A DNA stretch of 64,000 nt from Hevea brasiliensis (Eukaryota > Streptophyta > Magnoliopsida > Malpighiales > Euphorbiaceae). Location: NCBI RefSeq assembly GCF_030052815.1, contig NC_079510.1, positions 24,550,823-24,614,822 of the forward strand, read 5' to 3'. Shown here one piece after another: positions 1-12,214 of the stretch. Position 1 is the stretch's first letter. Each line of letters opens with the position of its first letter. The notes under the pieces were generated by a model, which worked only from the letters and a program-made list of their open reading frames with translations, searched no databases and was not told the DNA's origin. Made by a program: the position numbers and the translations under genes.

Positions 1-1771
1 AATAATTTGCATTTCATTACATACCAAAATAATATTGCAAGAGTTTTTGTACAACTGCTCAAATAATTTACACACATATATTTACATGCATAATCAAAAT
101 CTAATATACAAAGGTATACCTATAATATAATCGAGGCTAGTCACAAACAGTCTTCAAGGTGCAGCTATAGGAATCTCACTCAACTGCTCTATTTCTACTC
201 TCACTTGCGACAGCATACAAAGCTATCGCTGAGTGGTGAACTCAGTGGTGCACAACTATAATTTAAAATGTAATACAATATACATTGACAACAATTATAC
301 CAAAAATTTTGGAATCTCGAAATTTAACTAATTTCTAAATGTCAAAATTTTTATTGCCAATAATAATAGTCACTTGTTAAAATAACCTTGATAAAAAAAT
401 TTTAATTTGTCAAATCACAATTGAACAATAAAAATAATTCCTACAATTATGGAAATAAACAATTATTTTAACAAAATCATTTGTGCACAATCTCATTTAA
501 AATCATAATTTCTTATCAATTAAAATCCATTCTTTATCTCACTAACTATGCAAGACTAATCCGAAAGGGCCATCTTCGGGGTGATTCTAACTCCTTATGG
601 TCGGGAAGGTCGAATAGGGATTTTAACTCCCTATGGTTGGGGAGATTGAATCATCGTGCACAGTACACAACACAATAATGAAACTTTCGACTGGTCCATA
701 ACAAATACTTAGATCTAACCTCTAATAAGAGGAGGATCTAAGCCTGTGCACATACCATGGTATTCAAAACAAAACAAAGCTAACTCCATTGTCTCATCAA
801 CAAATGATATAGAGACGGGTAATAACCTAGTCAAGCATCTATAGTGAGATATAAAATCATATCATACATTTCTTTGTCCTTTTTGTGAGCATAAATCACA
901 ACACAATATTAATGCAAGATCAATTACAATATTCCATAATTTTTTTTATGCTCATCACAATGCAAAATAAAATTTTGTATTTTATTCATGCAAATTGCCC
1001 ATCACCATTCAAAACATAATTCCAACGCAATTTTCCAAACATAATTTATCCAGTCCAAAACAATATTCAATAATTGTTGAAATAATATTTCACAAAACTA
1101 AACTCATGCTTGCTATATCAATTTCAACATTCAATGAAATAAATCCCATAATTGATAAACATAGTGCATAAGGAAAAATAAAATCATTTAATTACGTAAA
1201 TAATTCAAAACAAATTCAATAAAAAACTAGTTGTGCACAAACCTCTTTTGTCTATTTAATTTACTCAAATTTTCATTTCTCCTTCGAGAATCCCTTTTCA
1301 ATTGAAACACATAAATTTAAAGTGCTTCAGTATCCATTTTTAATACTTAAATTCCAACAATTTCTTTGCAGACTTATCCTACCTATTACGGTTTATAAAT
1401 TTTGGATCTTTCACATTTTTGTGTATGGTGGCACTATTCATAGCACTATTCAAGTCAAAATGTTGACTTTTCTATACTTAATAGGTTTATTAGTTCTAAT
1501 TGCACCCATATACCACATTTTGGGTGTCAATTTTATTGGCATTGATTGCCAATTCAATTTCTAAGTCTCCTAAGAGAAATTACAATTTTCCAGTTTTGGT
1601 CATTTGTTTTCTACTGTTCCATTGGTCAAGTTGTTATTGAAATTTGGCTAAATTTTCTTCATCAAAGTTGTTCCTTATTGTCTTAGATTTAATTCCCTTT
1701 TTGAATCACTTTTGGAGTTTTTTACCCCAAGTTATGTCTATTTTCCTAAGGCTGGCCGGATTTGGTGTTAC
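1..1771 (-). repeat. Reversed chromovirus-type LTR remnant
   Basis: No gene is seen here. Read on the minus strand the sequence lines up by eye with the long chromovirus LTRs elsewhere in the window: the block around 1751-1771 (AATCCGGCCAGCC in sense) matches 61110-61125, the stretch near 1440-1520 matches the LTR part carrying GTCAACATTTTGACT, and 207-245 holds the two-stem motif of the other LTRs. Both ends are missing: the window cuts one, and the copia remnant abuts the other. Sequence identity to A-D is low, so it is a separate family. Confidence 0.6.
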
Positions 1772-3008
1772 CTAGAAATCAAAGAGGTGAAGGAGACACC
1801 ATGTTGTCGTCCAACATGAGAGACAAGAGAGAGGAATGATTTTTTCTTTATAACTGTTCCTTATATACGTCAAGCTCCATTTAAATCATGACATGTGGTC
1901 TTCCATCATAGGAAGACAAGTGGCAAGATCATATGGTGCCATGTGTTACCATCTCATGGAGCCACATGTCACCATGTGAAAAGACCAATTTTTCCTTACT
2001 TTTTAATTTGAGTTCTCAACTCAAAATTATAATTTCTCCTCTTTAAATCAATTTATATCAAATATAAATAAATAAATTAATTAATTAATCTCCATTAATT
2101 AATTTCTCATAATTAAATTCATATTTAATCAAATTAAATATAAATTTAATTTATACTATACATCCAATAATCTAGATTTGGTTTCAAGTCATGCTAGGGA
2201 CTTTGCAATCTTATTGTAAACCAAACCTCTTTAATTAATTAATTAATTAATTAAAATTTTTAATTAATCAATTAAATCACATTTTAAATAGTGATTAGCT
2301 TGTGTAGATGTGTGACTTATTAGGCTCATTACTTATTGACAAGGAGAAATGATATTAACTCTTAATATCATAGGAACTCTTTCTTATCATAAATGATTTC
2401 TCTAAATCATTTCAGGCATCTCATAGACCATAGTAGACACCTAGCATAGTATGCCATGGCTACCCAATCAGTAATAAGGAATACCTTAAATGAACCTTTA
2501 ATCATATGTTACCATGCACTAAAATTTCTCCGTTACAAAATCCCAATTAGAGCTGGAGTCATGGTTCATGTCAAACCCCATTTTCTTTGAATATTATATT
2601 CTCTTTTAATTCCAATTCTTGATGAATTAGATTTTTCTTATCAGAAACTATTTTCTGACTAAGTCTGTCTGTCCTAGCCAGGAAATTGAAACATCAAGAA
2701 CAATTAAATAATCATAGGATTTTATCCCTATTTACTTAGGGTAACGAATTCCATCTTGATCAACACTTATCTCCATATATAACTAGTAGGAACCAACACA
2801 TGCCCATATACCCATACACAGTACAAGTATGAAAGCAGTATCAAACTCAAACCACCTATATACAAGATAACTGTGTTATCTCTGGTCTAAAAATTATATG
2901 TACTGATATGATATATGACAATGCATTGACAAGAGTAAACTCCATGTGCTTGTCATAAATGTCACTGGTTCGGCCTACTTATCATGTATAAGTGCCTATC
3001 ATGTTTGT
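1772..3008 (-). repeat. Reversed Ty1/copia LTR, part 1
   Basis: The reverse complement matches the copia LTR at 7490-9586, clearly from about 1935 to 3008 and more loosely below that, with deletions. It is interrupted at 3008 by element A and resumes at 45620. The joined sequence across the break (CATGTTTGT then TATGTGGCAT) corresponds to the uninterrupted copia LTR near 7800-7825. The end near 1772 is truncated, and no matching target duplication flanks the LTR remnant as a whole. Confidence 0.85.
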
Positions 3009-3550
3009 TGTAACACCCTCCCTGTAGCAACTCCGTACATTCTACTGTCCCGGTGACCAGTGTTGGTCCGGACAGCTAGAACGATCGGAAAAATATTTAA
3101 ACTAAAGTGAGGGACCATAATTAACTCAAATATTAATAAGAAAAAATTTAAAAAAAATTTTAGAAATAAAATACAATCAAGTTAAATGAGCCAGTGCCCA
3201 AGCGATGGGTAACCCAGAGGGAAGTTGCGGTTCTCGCAACTAGGAGCCCTAGACCCGGGGAAAAATTCATAAAATAATTTTTGGGACTCCAGAGGAGGGT
3301 CATTGAGGTTCCTATGGCATTAGAATGCCAAGAAAATATTTAGAAAAATTTTTCAATCAGTACAGACAATTTTGACCCGTTAAGCCAAACGGAGGGCATT
3401 TTGGTCATTTCGCCTTCAGAGACGATTTTTGGCCGACTTGTCCAGTTGAGTAAATAATTATTATGACATAAAATATGAATAAACATTACTAAAAATTAAA
3501 TTGAAAATGAGTAGAGATGAATGAAAAGAAAAATAAAGAAAATTAGGGAT

Positions 3551-3572
3551 AATGACATCACATGATGTCATT
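3551..3572. promoter_or_regulatory. Perfect palindrome AATGACATCA-CA-TGATGTCATT in LTR
   Basis: Two 10-bp arms with a 2-bp centre, in the middle of the LTR and about 20 bp before a CCAAT-type motif (AACCAATCAC). Equivalent palindromes lie at 21020-21041 (one mismatch), 23330-23350, 31214-31234, 36548-36568, 44458-44478, 50877-50896 (different sequence) and, weaker, 55256-55282 and 59995-60018. Position and TGACATCA half-sites suggest a promoter-proximal protein-binding element; that role is inferred. Confidence 0.5.
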
Positions 3573-4042
3573 ATCTTACTCCCAACCAATCACAAGTTAA
3601 CAAGCATTCTTAAAACACTTAAAAGAGTCAAAATAGACCAAAAAAATTCTGGTCTTCTTCTTCTCCTTCAGCCAGCCGAAACCCTTCTCCCCTCTCCCTC
3701 CATTGATTCTCAATCAAAGCTCCCTTTCTCTCTTTGTTTCACTACTAAACCCTAGACACCTTTCATTAAAACTTGTCCATACCTCTTGGGAAAGTGTTTG
3801 GCAGCCTAGAAAAGGAAAGAAAGTGAAGTTTAAGTTTGGAAAATTCTGCCCTACAAGAGGTTAGTGCTTATTTATGCATATATTTCTTTTATTCCATGTT
3901 AGGGACTTGAAATTAATATGAAATTGTGAATTAAATGGACTAAAACTCATGTGTATGTATGCCATGGAATTCGGCTGCCTAGTGAGGGTTATGACTTTGA
4001 TGGTTTAGATGGGCTTAGAGTGGATTAGAGAGGGTGTTTAAA

Positions 4043-4044
<2 letters not shown>

Positions 4045-4087
<43 letters not shown>
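4045..4087. repeat. TA dinucleotide microsatellite
   Basis: Uninterrupted TA repeat inside element A's 5' LTR. The 3' LTR has a longer version near 21516-21566. B and C have only a short TATATATACACATG here, so this expansion is specific to A. Confidence 0.95.
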
Positions 4088-4089
<2 letters not shown>

Positions 4090-5486
4090 AATGAAAGTGT
4101 TAACTAAGGTGTGTGGTGTGAATCATAATGGGAAATTAGGGTTTTGGGAGTGAAATTTGGACTTGGCTTTTGAAATGATGAGTGAACATTCTAATGGTCA
4201 ATTTGTGACCATTTGAGGTAAGTTGACCATAATTTGAAGTGAACTAGAGTGTTACAAACCAAATTGGTAGGCTGCCTAGTGACAGCAGCAGGTGAGGCTA
4301 TGAATCCAGCCTGTTTGGACTGCCATATCTTTGGCTGTGTAGATTCAATTGGTATTTGGCCAATTGGACATGAAACTAGACACATAATGGCACAATTTTG
4401 CTAAAGAAACCATGCCCAAAAGACCAAAGCAAGTGGACCAAAAACTGGCCCCAATCCGGATACCCTGCAACCAGAATCTGCAGAATGACCAAATGAACAG
4501 TAATTTTTCATTTAGACATAAATCATTGCAGAATGGGTCAATTGACCTGAAACTTTTACAGCAACAAGTTAAGATATAGACAAACAACTTTCATGAAGAA
4601 ACCTACCCCAAATTATGACCAGAACCTATCCAACAAGGCAGTGGCAGTCACTGTTCACTGCACTGTAGATATGGTCAATTCTGCAGTTTTGCAATCCGGC
4701 CAGCTATGGTTTTTGGACCATATCTGGAGCTACAAAACTCCAAATGGAGTGATTCAAAAAACGAAATTCAACTAGACAAAATAAGGAATAACTTTCATGT
4801 TTACCATTTCCTCAAATTCCCACTGTAACAGTCACTAATGGAACAGTAAATTTAGGGTACAAAAGCTGAAAATTCTGCTCCCTTAGTTCTAAGCTTAGAA
4901 ATGGTATTGGTAATTAATTCCAACAAGTTTTGAATGCAAAATGTGGTACATTGGGGGTGTTAAAACCAATGTACCTATTTTCTATCCAAAAGTCAACATT
5001 TTTATTGACCAATGAGGTGAATAGTAACACCAAAACTTGAAATTCAAAAATTGAAGAATTCAAAAGTATAAAATGCCCTGGTATACCTAACAAGATTGGT
5101 TTGGATAGTTTGGCATGCCAATAGGGTTCAGTTAGCAGTACTGCACATGGCAATATGCCATTCTGTGATTCATGGCTTTTAGCCATTCTGACCTTGTGTT
5201 GAGATTTGGCCTTGTGCCTGATGTTATTACAGCTTATTAGCTGTTCTGTTGCACACTGGGAGATGCATATGTGACCGATGGTGTGACGGCCCGAGGTACT
5301 AGATACCCAGTGCCAGTTTACCCGTTTATCCAGTCCAGTCGTCCCGTATAGGTTACTTGGGCAACCAAATGAATGAAAGTGGACAAAGTTAACAATAAAT
5401 GGATATACAAATACAAAACAAATAAGACATATACATTCAATGCATATTTGTTTCTATTATTTCTTTCTATTTTATTATTTGCACCA

Positions 5487-5571
5487 CTAAGTATTATTGC
5501 TTAGCGCGTTGCTTTTGCCACGCGTAGGTTCTGGAGATACTGATCGAGAGCCCAGTAGACCACAGACTGGG
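5487..5571 (+). other. Conserved three stem-loop module in LTR
   Basis: Stem 1 CTAAGTA/TGCTTAG (5487-5504), stem 2 CGCGTTGC/GCCACGCG (5505-5524, one mismatch, TTTT loop), stem 3 CCCAGT/ACTGGG (5551-5571). Counterparts occur in every LTR family of the window with altered bases but preserved pairing in stems 1 and 2. It lies about 550-640 bp before the LTR end. Function unknown; it may act as RNA structure in the transcript or as DNA. Confidence 0.6.
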
Positions 5572-6128
5572 TGAGACCTCTTGTAGCTCTGCATAGTGTC
5601 CGTGTCACCTCACCATCCACAGTGCATTGGTAGGACACTAGGTTTCATTTTGGTATTTTGTAACTAATTTTTTTTTATTATTTTCTCATATGTAATTGAA
5701 CTTATGTAATGTATTTTGATGTTCATGTAAATAATGAGAATTGTATTTGTGAATGGAAAAGTGAATATCTATCTGTGACTTGTACATGATTATCATATGA
5801 AATGAATGATTGAGAAATGAAATTGAAAAGTGTTGAGATTTTGATATGGGAGTTTGAGATGATTGAATATGAGTATAGGAAGTGTTTTTCACAGGTTCCG
5901 AAGAACTGTTTTCTCCATTTATAGCCGGTACTCTGCCGAATTTTCTTTAAAATTTTCGGAACCTCAAATAAATTATAATTTCAATAAATGACTTAAATGA
6001 ATTATATTTCACAAGTTATATTCAAAACTATGATAAAAATTAATTAAGATAAAATAGAGTGTTCCGGTACACCGTGTGACGTATCTTGCTCGGATACACT
6101 GTAGACGGGTAAGGGGTGTCACATTTAG

Positions 6129-6140
6129 TGGTATCAGAGC
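6129..6140 (+). other. Element A primer-binding site (initiator tRNA-Met)
   Basis: TGGTATCAGAGC, complementary to the 3' end of plant initiator tRNA-Met, five bases after the LTR end. This is the usual priming site for reverse transcription of Ty3/gypsy elements. Confidence 0.95.
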
Positions 6141-6250
6141 ACGGTTTAGGCGTTTCTGGGTCTAGATTGAGTCCATACCATGCATTGCATTTGTAAGAGT
6201 CGAGGTGACACTAATGCACATCTGTTTGTCTTTCTTATTTTGAATAGGAT

Positions 6251-7489
6251 ACGGACCCTACATCTCAGAGGGCAGTTGAGGAGGAAGTGGAGAGTCATGC
6301 TCCACCTGCAGCAGCTGAGACTGGGGGTATGGGAGAACCTGCTCCGCCAGCTCAAGCAGAGCCTGCTCAGCCTCCACAGGTCATGTTCCAGCAAATGGCC
6401 GAATTCTTCAGACAAATGGCCAGGGTAATGCCAGCACCACCACCACTACCTCCACAACCAAAATCACACTTGGAAAAATTGAGAAAGTTTGGAGCAGTGG
6501 ACTTCTTTGGCAAGAGAGAAGATGATTCTCATTGCGGTAGAATTGGTTGAACAGAACAGGCAGAGTTTTAAAACAACTCCACTACACTCCAGAGCAAAAC
6601 TTGGAAGCTACCATATCCCTGTTACAAGATGATGCATATGAATGGTGGGATACTGTGTCCAGTGAAGTACAGCCAGAAATAGTAACTTGGGACTTCTTCC
6701 TCTCCGAATTTAAGAAGAAATATGTGGGTAGTGTATACCTGGAAGAGAGAAGAAGAGAGTTCATTAACCTGAGGCAGAGGCAGTTGTCAGTGGCCGAGTA
6801 TGAGAAGGAATTCGTCAGATTGAGCCGCTATAGAAGGGAGATAGTCCCTAATGAGGCCGAAAGGTGCAAGATATTTGAAGAAGGACTAAATGACAACATA
6901 AAGATCATGATCACTGCCTTGGGAATTACAGACTTCACCAAGTTAGTGGAAGCTGTAATAAAGGTTGAAAAATTAAGAATCAGTGAGCAGACTAGAAGGG
7001 AAAGACAGCAGAAGAGGGGCCCAGGTCAGTCTAGTTCATCTCCTGCATTTGGAAAGAAGTTCAAGGGTTCACCTGCACAGAGTTCAGGTCAGCCACAAGG
7101 TCGTGGTCACCTCGGGGCCTGTGCCATAGTTTACCCCTAGGAGAGGTCAGTCCACACCATCAGTGGGCAGCTCTCCAGGGATGGGGTTCAGGGGACCAGC
7201 CCCAGCATCTTCTGCATGTCCACATTGTTTGAAATGGCATAAGGGGGAGTGTTGGAGAGTGACCGGTGCCTGCTTAAGGTGTGGGTCAACAGAGCATCAA
7301 TTGAAGAACTGTCCATGCAGAACTACTACAGCTGTTCCAACACAAGCAGACAGACCTGCTCCTGCACCACAAAGGGGTAGGAAATCTGGCAAATCTGATG
7401 CAGTGGGACCATTACAGAGGCCTACATCTGAGCTAGCAGAGAGGCCAGATAACAGACCACCTGCCAGAGCCTATGCCATTAGAGCGCAG
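6251..7489 (+). pseudogene. gag: Element A gag, broken
   Basis: Encodes the structural Gag: a Pro/Gln-rich N-terminus, a capsid region (EWWDTVSSEVQP, WDFFLSEFKKKYV, EYEKEFVRLSRY) and a nucleocapsid with CPHCLKWHKGEC and the zinc knuckle CLRCGSTEHQLKNC. The start codon of the family (ATG GAC CCT in B) is ACG at 6251. The frame shifts near 6525-6545, where B reads GATTCTGTTGCAGCC and A reads GATTCTCATTGCGG, and again near 7100-7120. An in-frame TAG at 7127-7129 is shared with B and D. The reading then runs into the copia insertion at 7490, so this copy cannot make a Gag-Pol. Confidence 0.88.
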
Positions 7490-9586
7490 TGTTAGTAGTA
7501 TGCCCTAGAGCATATCATTTAGTATGTATCTTGTACATATTTTTAATAATAAAAGGCATTTCCACTTTTCCGTTTACATAATATATTTATGTGTAATAGA
7601 AAAGGTCCATTGATATTTTGTTAGAAATATTATTCTTAAGTTGTTAAGAATATGAGTGACAATATTTCTAGCACAAAGTATCATAAATAAGTTCACAATC
7701 GAGGATACTTCATAATAAGGACATGACTTATCCAGAAAGATTGTATTCATGTTTGTTCCCAAGTTATTTATATGAGATATAAATAAGATGGAATGGTGAG
7801 TCTCATGCCATATAACAAACATGATAGGCACTTATAAATGATAAGTAGGCCGAACCAGTGACACTTATGACAAGCACATGGAGTTTACTCTTGTCAATGT
7901 TTTGTCATAAATCATATCGATGCATATAATCTTTAGACTGAGATAGCACAGTTATCTTGTATATAGGTAGTTTGAGTTTGATCGCTTTCATACTTGTACT
8001 ATGTATGGGTATATGGGCATGTGTTGGCTCTGCTAGTTATATATGGAGGTAGGTGTTGATCAAGAAGGAATCTGCTCCTCTAAGTAAATAGAGATAAAAT
8101 CCTATGTTCATTTAATTGTTCTTGATGTTTCAAGTTCCTGGCCAGGACAGATAGATTTATTCAGAAAAGAGTTTCTGATGAGAAAAATCTTTTAATCAAG
8201 AACTGGAATTAAAAGAGAACATAATATTCATAGCAAATGGAGTTTGACATAAACCATGACTCGGCTTGAGTTGGGATTTTGTAACAGAGAGATTCTAGTG
8301 CATGGTAACATATGATTATAGGTTCATTTAAGGTAAATCTTATTACTAATTGGGTGGCCATGGCATGCTATGCTAGGTGTTAACCATGGTCTATGAGGTT
8401 CATAAAATGATTTAGAGAAATCATTTATGGTAAGAAAGAGTTCTGATGATATTAAGAGTTGATATCATGTCTCATTGCCAATTAGTGATGAGCCTAGTAA
8501 GTCACACACATACACAAGTTATCACCTATTTAAATATGATTTAATTAATTAATTAAAGAGTTTAATTGATTAATTAAATAGATTTGGTTTGCAATTAAAT
8601 TGCAAAGTCCCTAGCATGACTTGAAACCAAATCTAGATTATTGGATGTGTAGTATAAATTAAATTTATATTTAAAGTGTTTAAATATGAATTTAATTGAT
8701 GAGAAATTAATTAATAGAGATTAATTAATTAATTTATATTTGATATAAATTAATTAGAAGAAGAAAATAATTATTTTGGGTTAAGAACTCAAAATTAAGA
8801 CACAGGGGCATTTTGGTCATTTCACAGTGTGACACGTGGCACCATGAGATGGTGACACATGGCATAACACATAAGCTTGCCAAATAATTTTAATCATGTA
8901 AGATGATTAAAATCAAGATTAAATATAGGTTTGACACTTGGCACAATGTGATTGGGTCACTTAAACCTAGAGCTAATCAAAAGGTGACATGTGGCTAGGG
9001 TTTAATGTGTTAACCTAGCTATTTAAGTGGGGTTATGAAAAGAAAACACAACCAGCAGCCTCTCCTCTCATTTGTCACGCCATTTTGAGCCTCTCCAGCT
9101 ATTTCTCTTCATCTCTCATCAATTCAAAGAGATTAGCCATCAATCTCTTGAATTAAGAACACTAGAAATTGTTTCTAGTGTCCTGTTTACATCTCTAATC
9201 TCTTAAAAGGCAGAACTTGAATTTCTAATTAATAGAAAAGGTTTTAGAAGCTATTCAAGGGCTGCCATAGGTGTTCTTGGTGTGGACAAGCTAGAGGGAC
9301 AACATCTGGTGTCCTGAAGACGAATCTCAAAGGCGCAGACACGCTGCAGCACATCAAGAGGTTAGTGTAATCGTTCTTGATTTAATCTAGGGCTCTAAAA
9401 TTAATCTGATTAATTTTAAAATCTTAAATGGCAAATAATGATCCAAAAACATATTAAAAGAGTTTTAATATGTTGTTTATCATTGAAATCAAATAGATAA
9501 AAATAAATCTTGCATGGTGCATGTGACCCTAGGTGAAAATTTTTGAATTCAATGGTATAATCTTGTGTTTTTCACGCCTGCCTTCA
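7490..9586 (+). repeat. Copia 5' LTR
   Basis: Starts TGTTAGTAGTATGCCC and ends TGCCTTCA. A candidate TATA box (TATTTAAG) lies at 9020-9027. Related copies in the window: reversed remnant 1772-3008 plus 45620-45941, and fragment 49641-50224. Confidence 0.93.
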
Positions 9587-9588
9587 AT

Positions 9589-9600
9589 TGGTATCGAGCC
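9589..9600 (+). other. Copia primer-binding site, one base short
   Basis: TGGTATCGAGCC, two bases after the LTR end. The canonical initiator tRNA-Met site is TGGTATCAGAGCC; the CAGAG to CGAG change is of the same kind as the CAG/CTG corruption elsewhere in the window. Confidence 0.8.
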
Positions 9601-9854
9601 ACTATATTTGCCATTTAGATTGTTGATTATATAATTTAATTGTGTGTTTGATCATGAGATCAAGAGATTCATTGCTGGTTGGATCATGAGGTGTGGCGGC
9701 ACACATGGTGAAGCCACCATTGGTGGCGGCAACAATGGTTCCATGGGTGGTTCAAGGTTTGGCTTTTAATTCTGCAATTGTTGTATGATCTAAGGCCTAT
9801 TCTTTGACTAATTAAAGTGTTTAATTAGTTGTTTTAATCACACAATTAAATTAT

Positions 9855-10195
9855 GATTCAAATCAGAATTTTAAAAATTGTTTGAATGTGATTCAAATCT
9901 GAATTTTAAAAGTTGTTTGAATGTGATTCAAATCTGAATTTTTAAAGTTGTTTGAATAATATTTAAATCTGAATTTTTAAAATTAATTCAATAAAATTCA
10001 GATATGATTTTTTAAAAATATTTGAATGTGATTCAAATCTGATTTTTAAAAAATGTTTGAATGTGATTCAAATCTGAATTTTTGAAGTTGTGTGAATGTG
10101 ATTCAAATCTGAATTTTTAAATTTGTTTGAATGAGATTCAAATCTGAATTTTTAAATTTATTTGAATCATATTCAAATCTGATTTTTAAGTTGAA
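9855..10195 (+). repeat. 36-bp tandem array of small hairpins in copia leader
   Basis: About nine diverged units of roughly 36 bp built on GATTCAAATCTGAATTTTT. Several unit junctions hold the perfect inverted repeat TTTGAAT-GTG-ATTCAAA. The array lies in the untranslated leader between the primer site and gag. Confidence 0.85.
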
Positions 10196-11365
10196 TATGA
10201 GATATTCAATTTAATTTAAGAATGTATGTTTTATTTAATTGTTAAATAGTGATATGCATGATGGATGATCATGGACTATAAAAGACCAATGTGATTGGAT
10301 TTATTTCTTTTATGTTTCTTTGGGATTGTAAATTAATTAATTTATTTTAATTTATTTTGGGCATGTATTATTAAGTTTGTAATATTTTTGGGTTGTAATT
10401 TCATTTATTTAAGTTCTTGTAAATTCGCCTTGGTATGCCAAGGATTACTATGTAATATTGGATTGCAAGAAGTTCAAGGAGGTCAAGAGCATTGGTGGGA
10501 CCAGTGGGAGGAATTCAATATCAAGTGTTGATTATGTACTCCTTCAGCAACTCTTGTAAAATGAATGAATGAAATGCACCTAGGAATGCCCCCGATTCAA
10601 TTCTTGGTGGCTCGAATTGAATCCCTTAGAAAGTCCATGATCATACCATATTTACTGCTTATCCATGAATGCATGAGATGTATGGGAATGTATGCAATTA
10701 TATGATATATGCATGCTAAATGGATAATGTGCAAAGTGAGACCTTAATAGTAATTAGAATGACCATAAAATCTTCCAAACAAATGATTAAGTTGGAAATG
10801 CTATAATTAAAGTAATTATAACATAAGCCCTCCATTGGGGCAATTATTTTAAGAAATTTTAAATAGTTGCATGAGATGCAATTAATTTAAGAGATTTTCT
10901 TAAGAATAATTGTTAAGCATGAGATGTTGTAAATATGTAAATGGTTTGGTGGCCAATATTGGATGTACCTGAGGACATTAAAATTATTTGCATAATTACT
11001 GGCTCAATGGGATCAACTTAACTAATGCAAGATAAGTCAATATTGGATGTACCTGAGATTTTGAGCATTAGGGGCTAGTAAAAGGATTGAACCTCATATG
11101 AGATGTGATGGGCAAGGAGTTGCTCACTTATAGTTTATTGTAATTCCAATAATGGATGTACCTGAGGATGATCAATAGAATTATAAGAATTCAATCACCC
11201 ACTAGAAATCCATCCAACTAGGATTTCGCTTACTTTGGAAGTGTTGGATTCGGTTAGTTAGTGGGATGACCAATTTTATTAAAATACATTAATGATTTTG
11301 TTTAATTACTTTATACATTTACTTATTAATTTGGTTATTTTCTCAGCTTAATTTTCTCGATAAAA
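10196..11365 (+). other. Copia untranslated leader
   Basis: No credible gene. It contains three copies of a short motif, TGGATGTACCTGAG, near 10960, 11043 and 11151, each following an AATATTG- or AATAATG-like run. AT-rich throughout; leads directly into the gag start codon. Confidence 0.6.
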
Positions 11366-12195
11366 ATGAGCACAAAACAACCACCACCATCCAATATCCT
11401 TGCAAGCATACTTGATCACAACAGTTGACAGACCTAATCATGATTGGCTAAGAAATTTGAAACTTGTCCTGAACCTTGAACATATAGGATATGTTCTATA
11501 TTCAAATGTTCCTGGTCCCTTACCTCCAGAGGCCACACAAGAGGAACATGATACTTTGGACAAGTGGAAGGAGCATGATATGAGAGCTAAGTGTTACATG
11601 CTTGCTTCCATGAGTAATGAGTTACAGAAGCAACATGAGAACATGCAGAGTGCTAGTGAGATCCTCCTTCACCTACAAGAGTTGTATGGTGAGCACAGCA
11701 GGAATGCTAGGTATGAGATATCTAAACAGTTATTCCGTATGAGGATGTCTGAGGGACAGAATGTTGGGGATCATGTCCACAAGATGATTCGGCTGATTGA
11801 GCAATTGGAACATCTTGACATCAACATGGATTTCCAACTACAAACGGATTTGATCCTTCAGTCCCTTCCTGAGTCTTTTGGGAATTTTGTGACAAATTTC
11901 CATATGACTAAACAGGAATGCACCTTAGCTGGTTTACTCAACATGCTGGTTATTGCCCAAAAGAATATGCCAGGCAATAAAGGAAAAGAGGTAGCTTTGG
12001 TTGCATTTTCTCACTGGAAAGTCCAACAAGAAGAAGGGCAATAAGAAAAAGAAACCTCAAATTCCTGGTCCTTCCAAGAAAATAGCTAAATAGAAAAGGA
12101 AGACTAAAGCTGATAAAGGCAAAGGAAAGTGTCTCCACTGCCAATAGGAAAGTGTTTCCATTGCCAGTAAGAAAGTGTTTCCACTGGCCAGAGTA
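11366..12195 (+). pseudogene. gag: Copia gag, frameshifted
   Basis: The start ATG at 11366 opens MSTKQPPPSNILASIL and hits TGA twenty codons later; the main Gag frame runs 11400-12044 (DWLRNLKLVLNLEHIGYVL, RNARYEISKQLFRMRMSEG, FHMTKQECTLAGLLNML), typical of the copia UBN2-type Gag. A small deletion near 11420 separates the two. After 12044 come three near-copies of AAAGTGTYTCCAYTGCCA (12123-12190), the first half of a CCHC zinc knuckle repeated three times with no second half. Non-functional as read. Confidence 0.85.
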
Positions 12196-12214
12196 TAGCA
12201 ATCTAAATGAATGC

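Larger units (their letters stand above)
3009..6123 (+). repeat. Element A 5' LTR
   Basis: A 3,115-bp LTR starting TGTAACACCC and ending GGGTGTCACA, followed by the primer site. It carries a TA microsatellite near 4045-4087, a perfect palindrome at 3551-3572, a conserved block at 5251-5310 and a stem-loop module at 5487-5571. Short open frames inside it recur in the other LTRs only because the nucleotides are conserved; I do not regard them as genes. Confidence 0.93.

Noticed and set aside
1322..1564. 80-codon plus-strand open frame
   Set aside because: It lies antisense within a reversed LTR remnant, is hydrophobic by AT-richness and has no counterpart in other copies.
3552..3755. Open frame near the middle of element A's LTR, repeated at 21021-21224
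   Set aside because: It overlaps the palindrome and a promoter-like region, has low-complexity Ser/Pro content and is not conserved in B-D.
9840..10200. Regularly spaced repeats resembling a CRISPR array
   Set aside because: Units of 36 bp are contiguous without unique spacers, AT-rich, and inside a plant copia leader.
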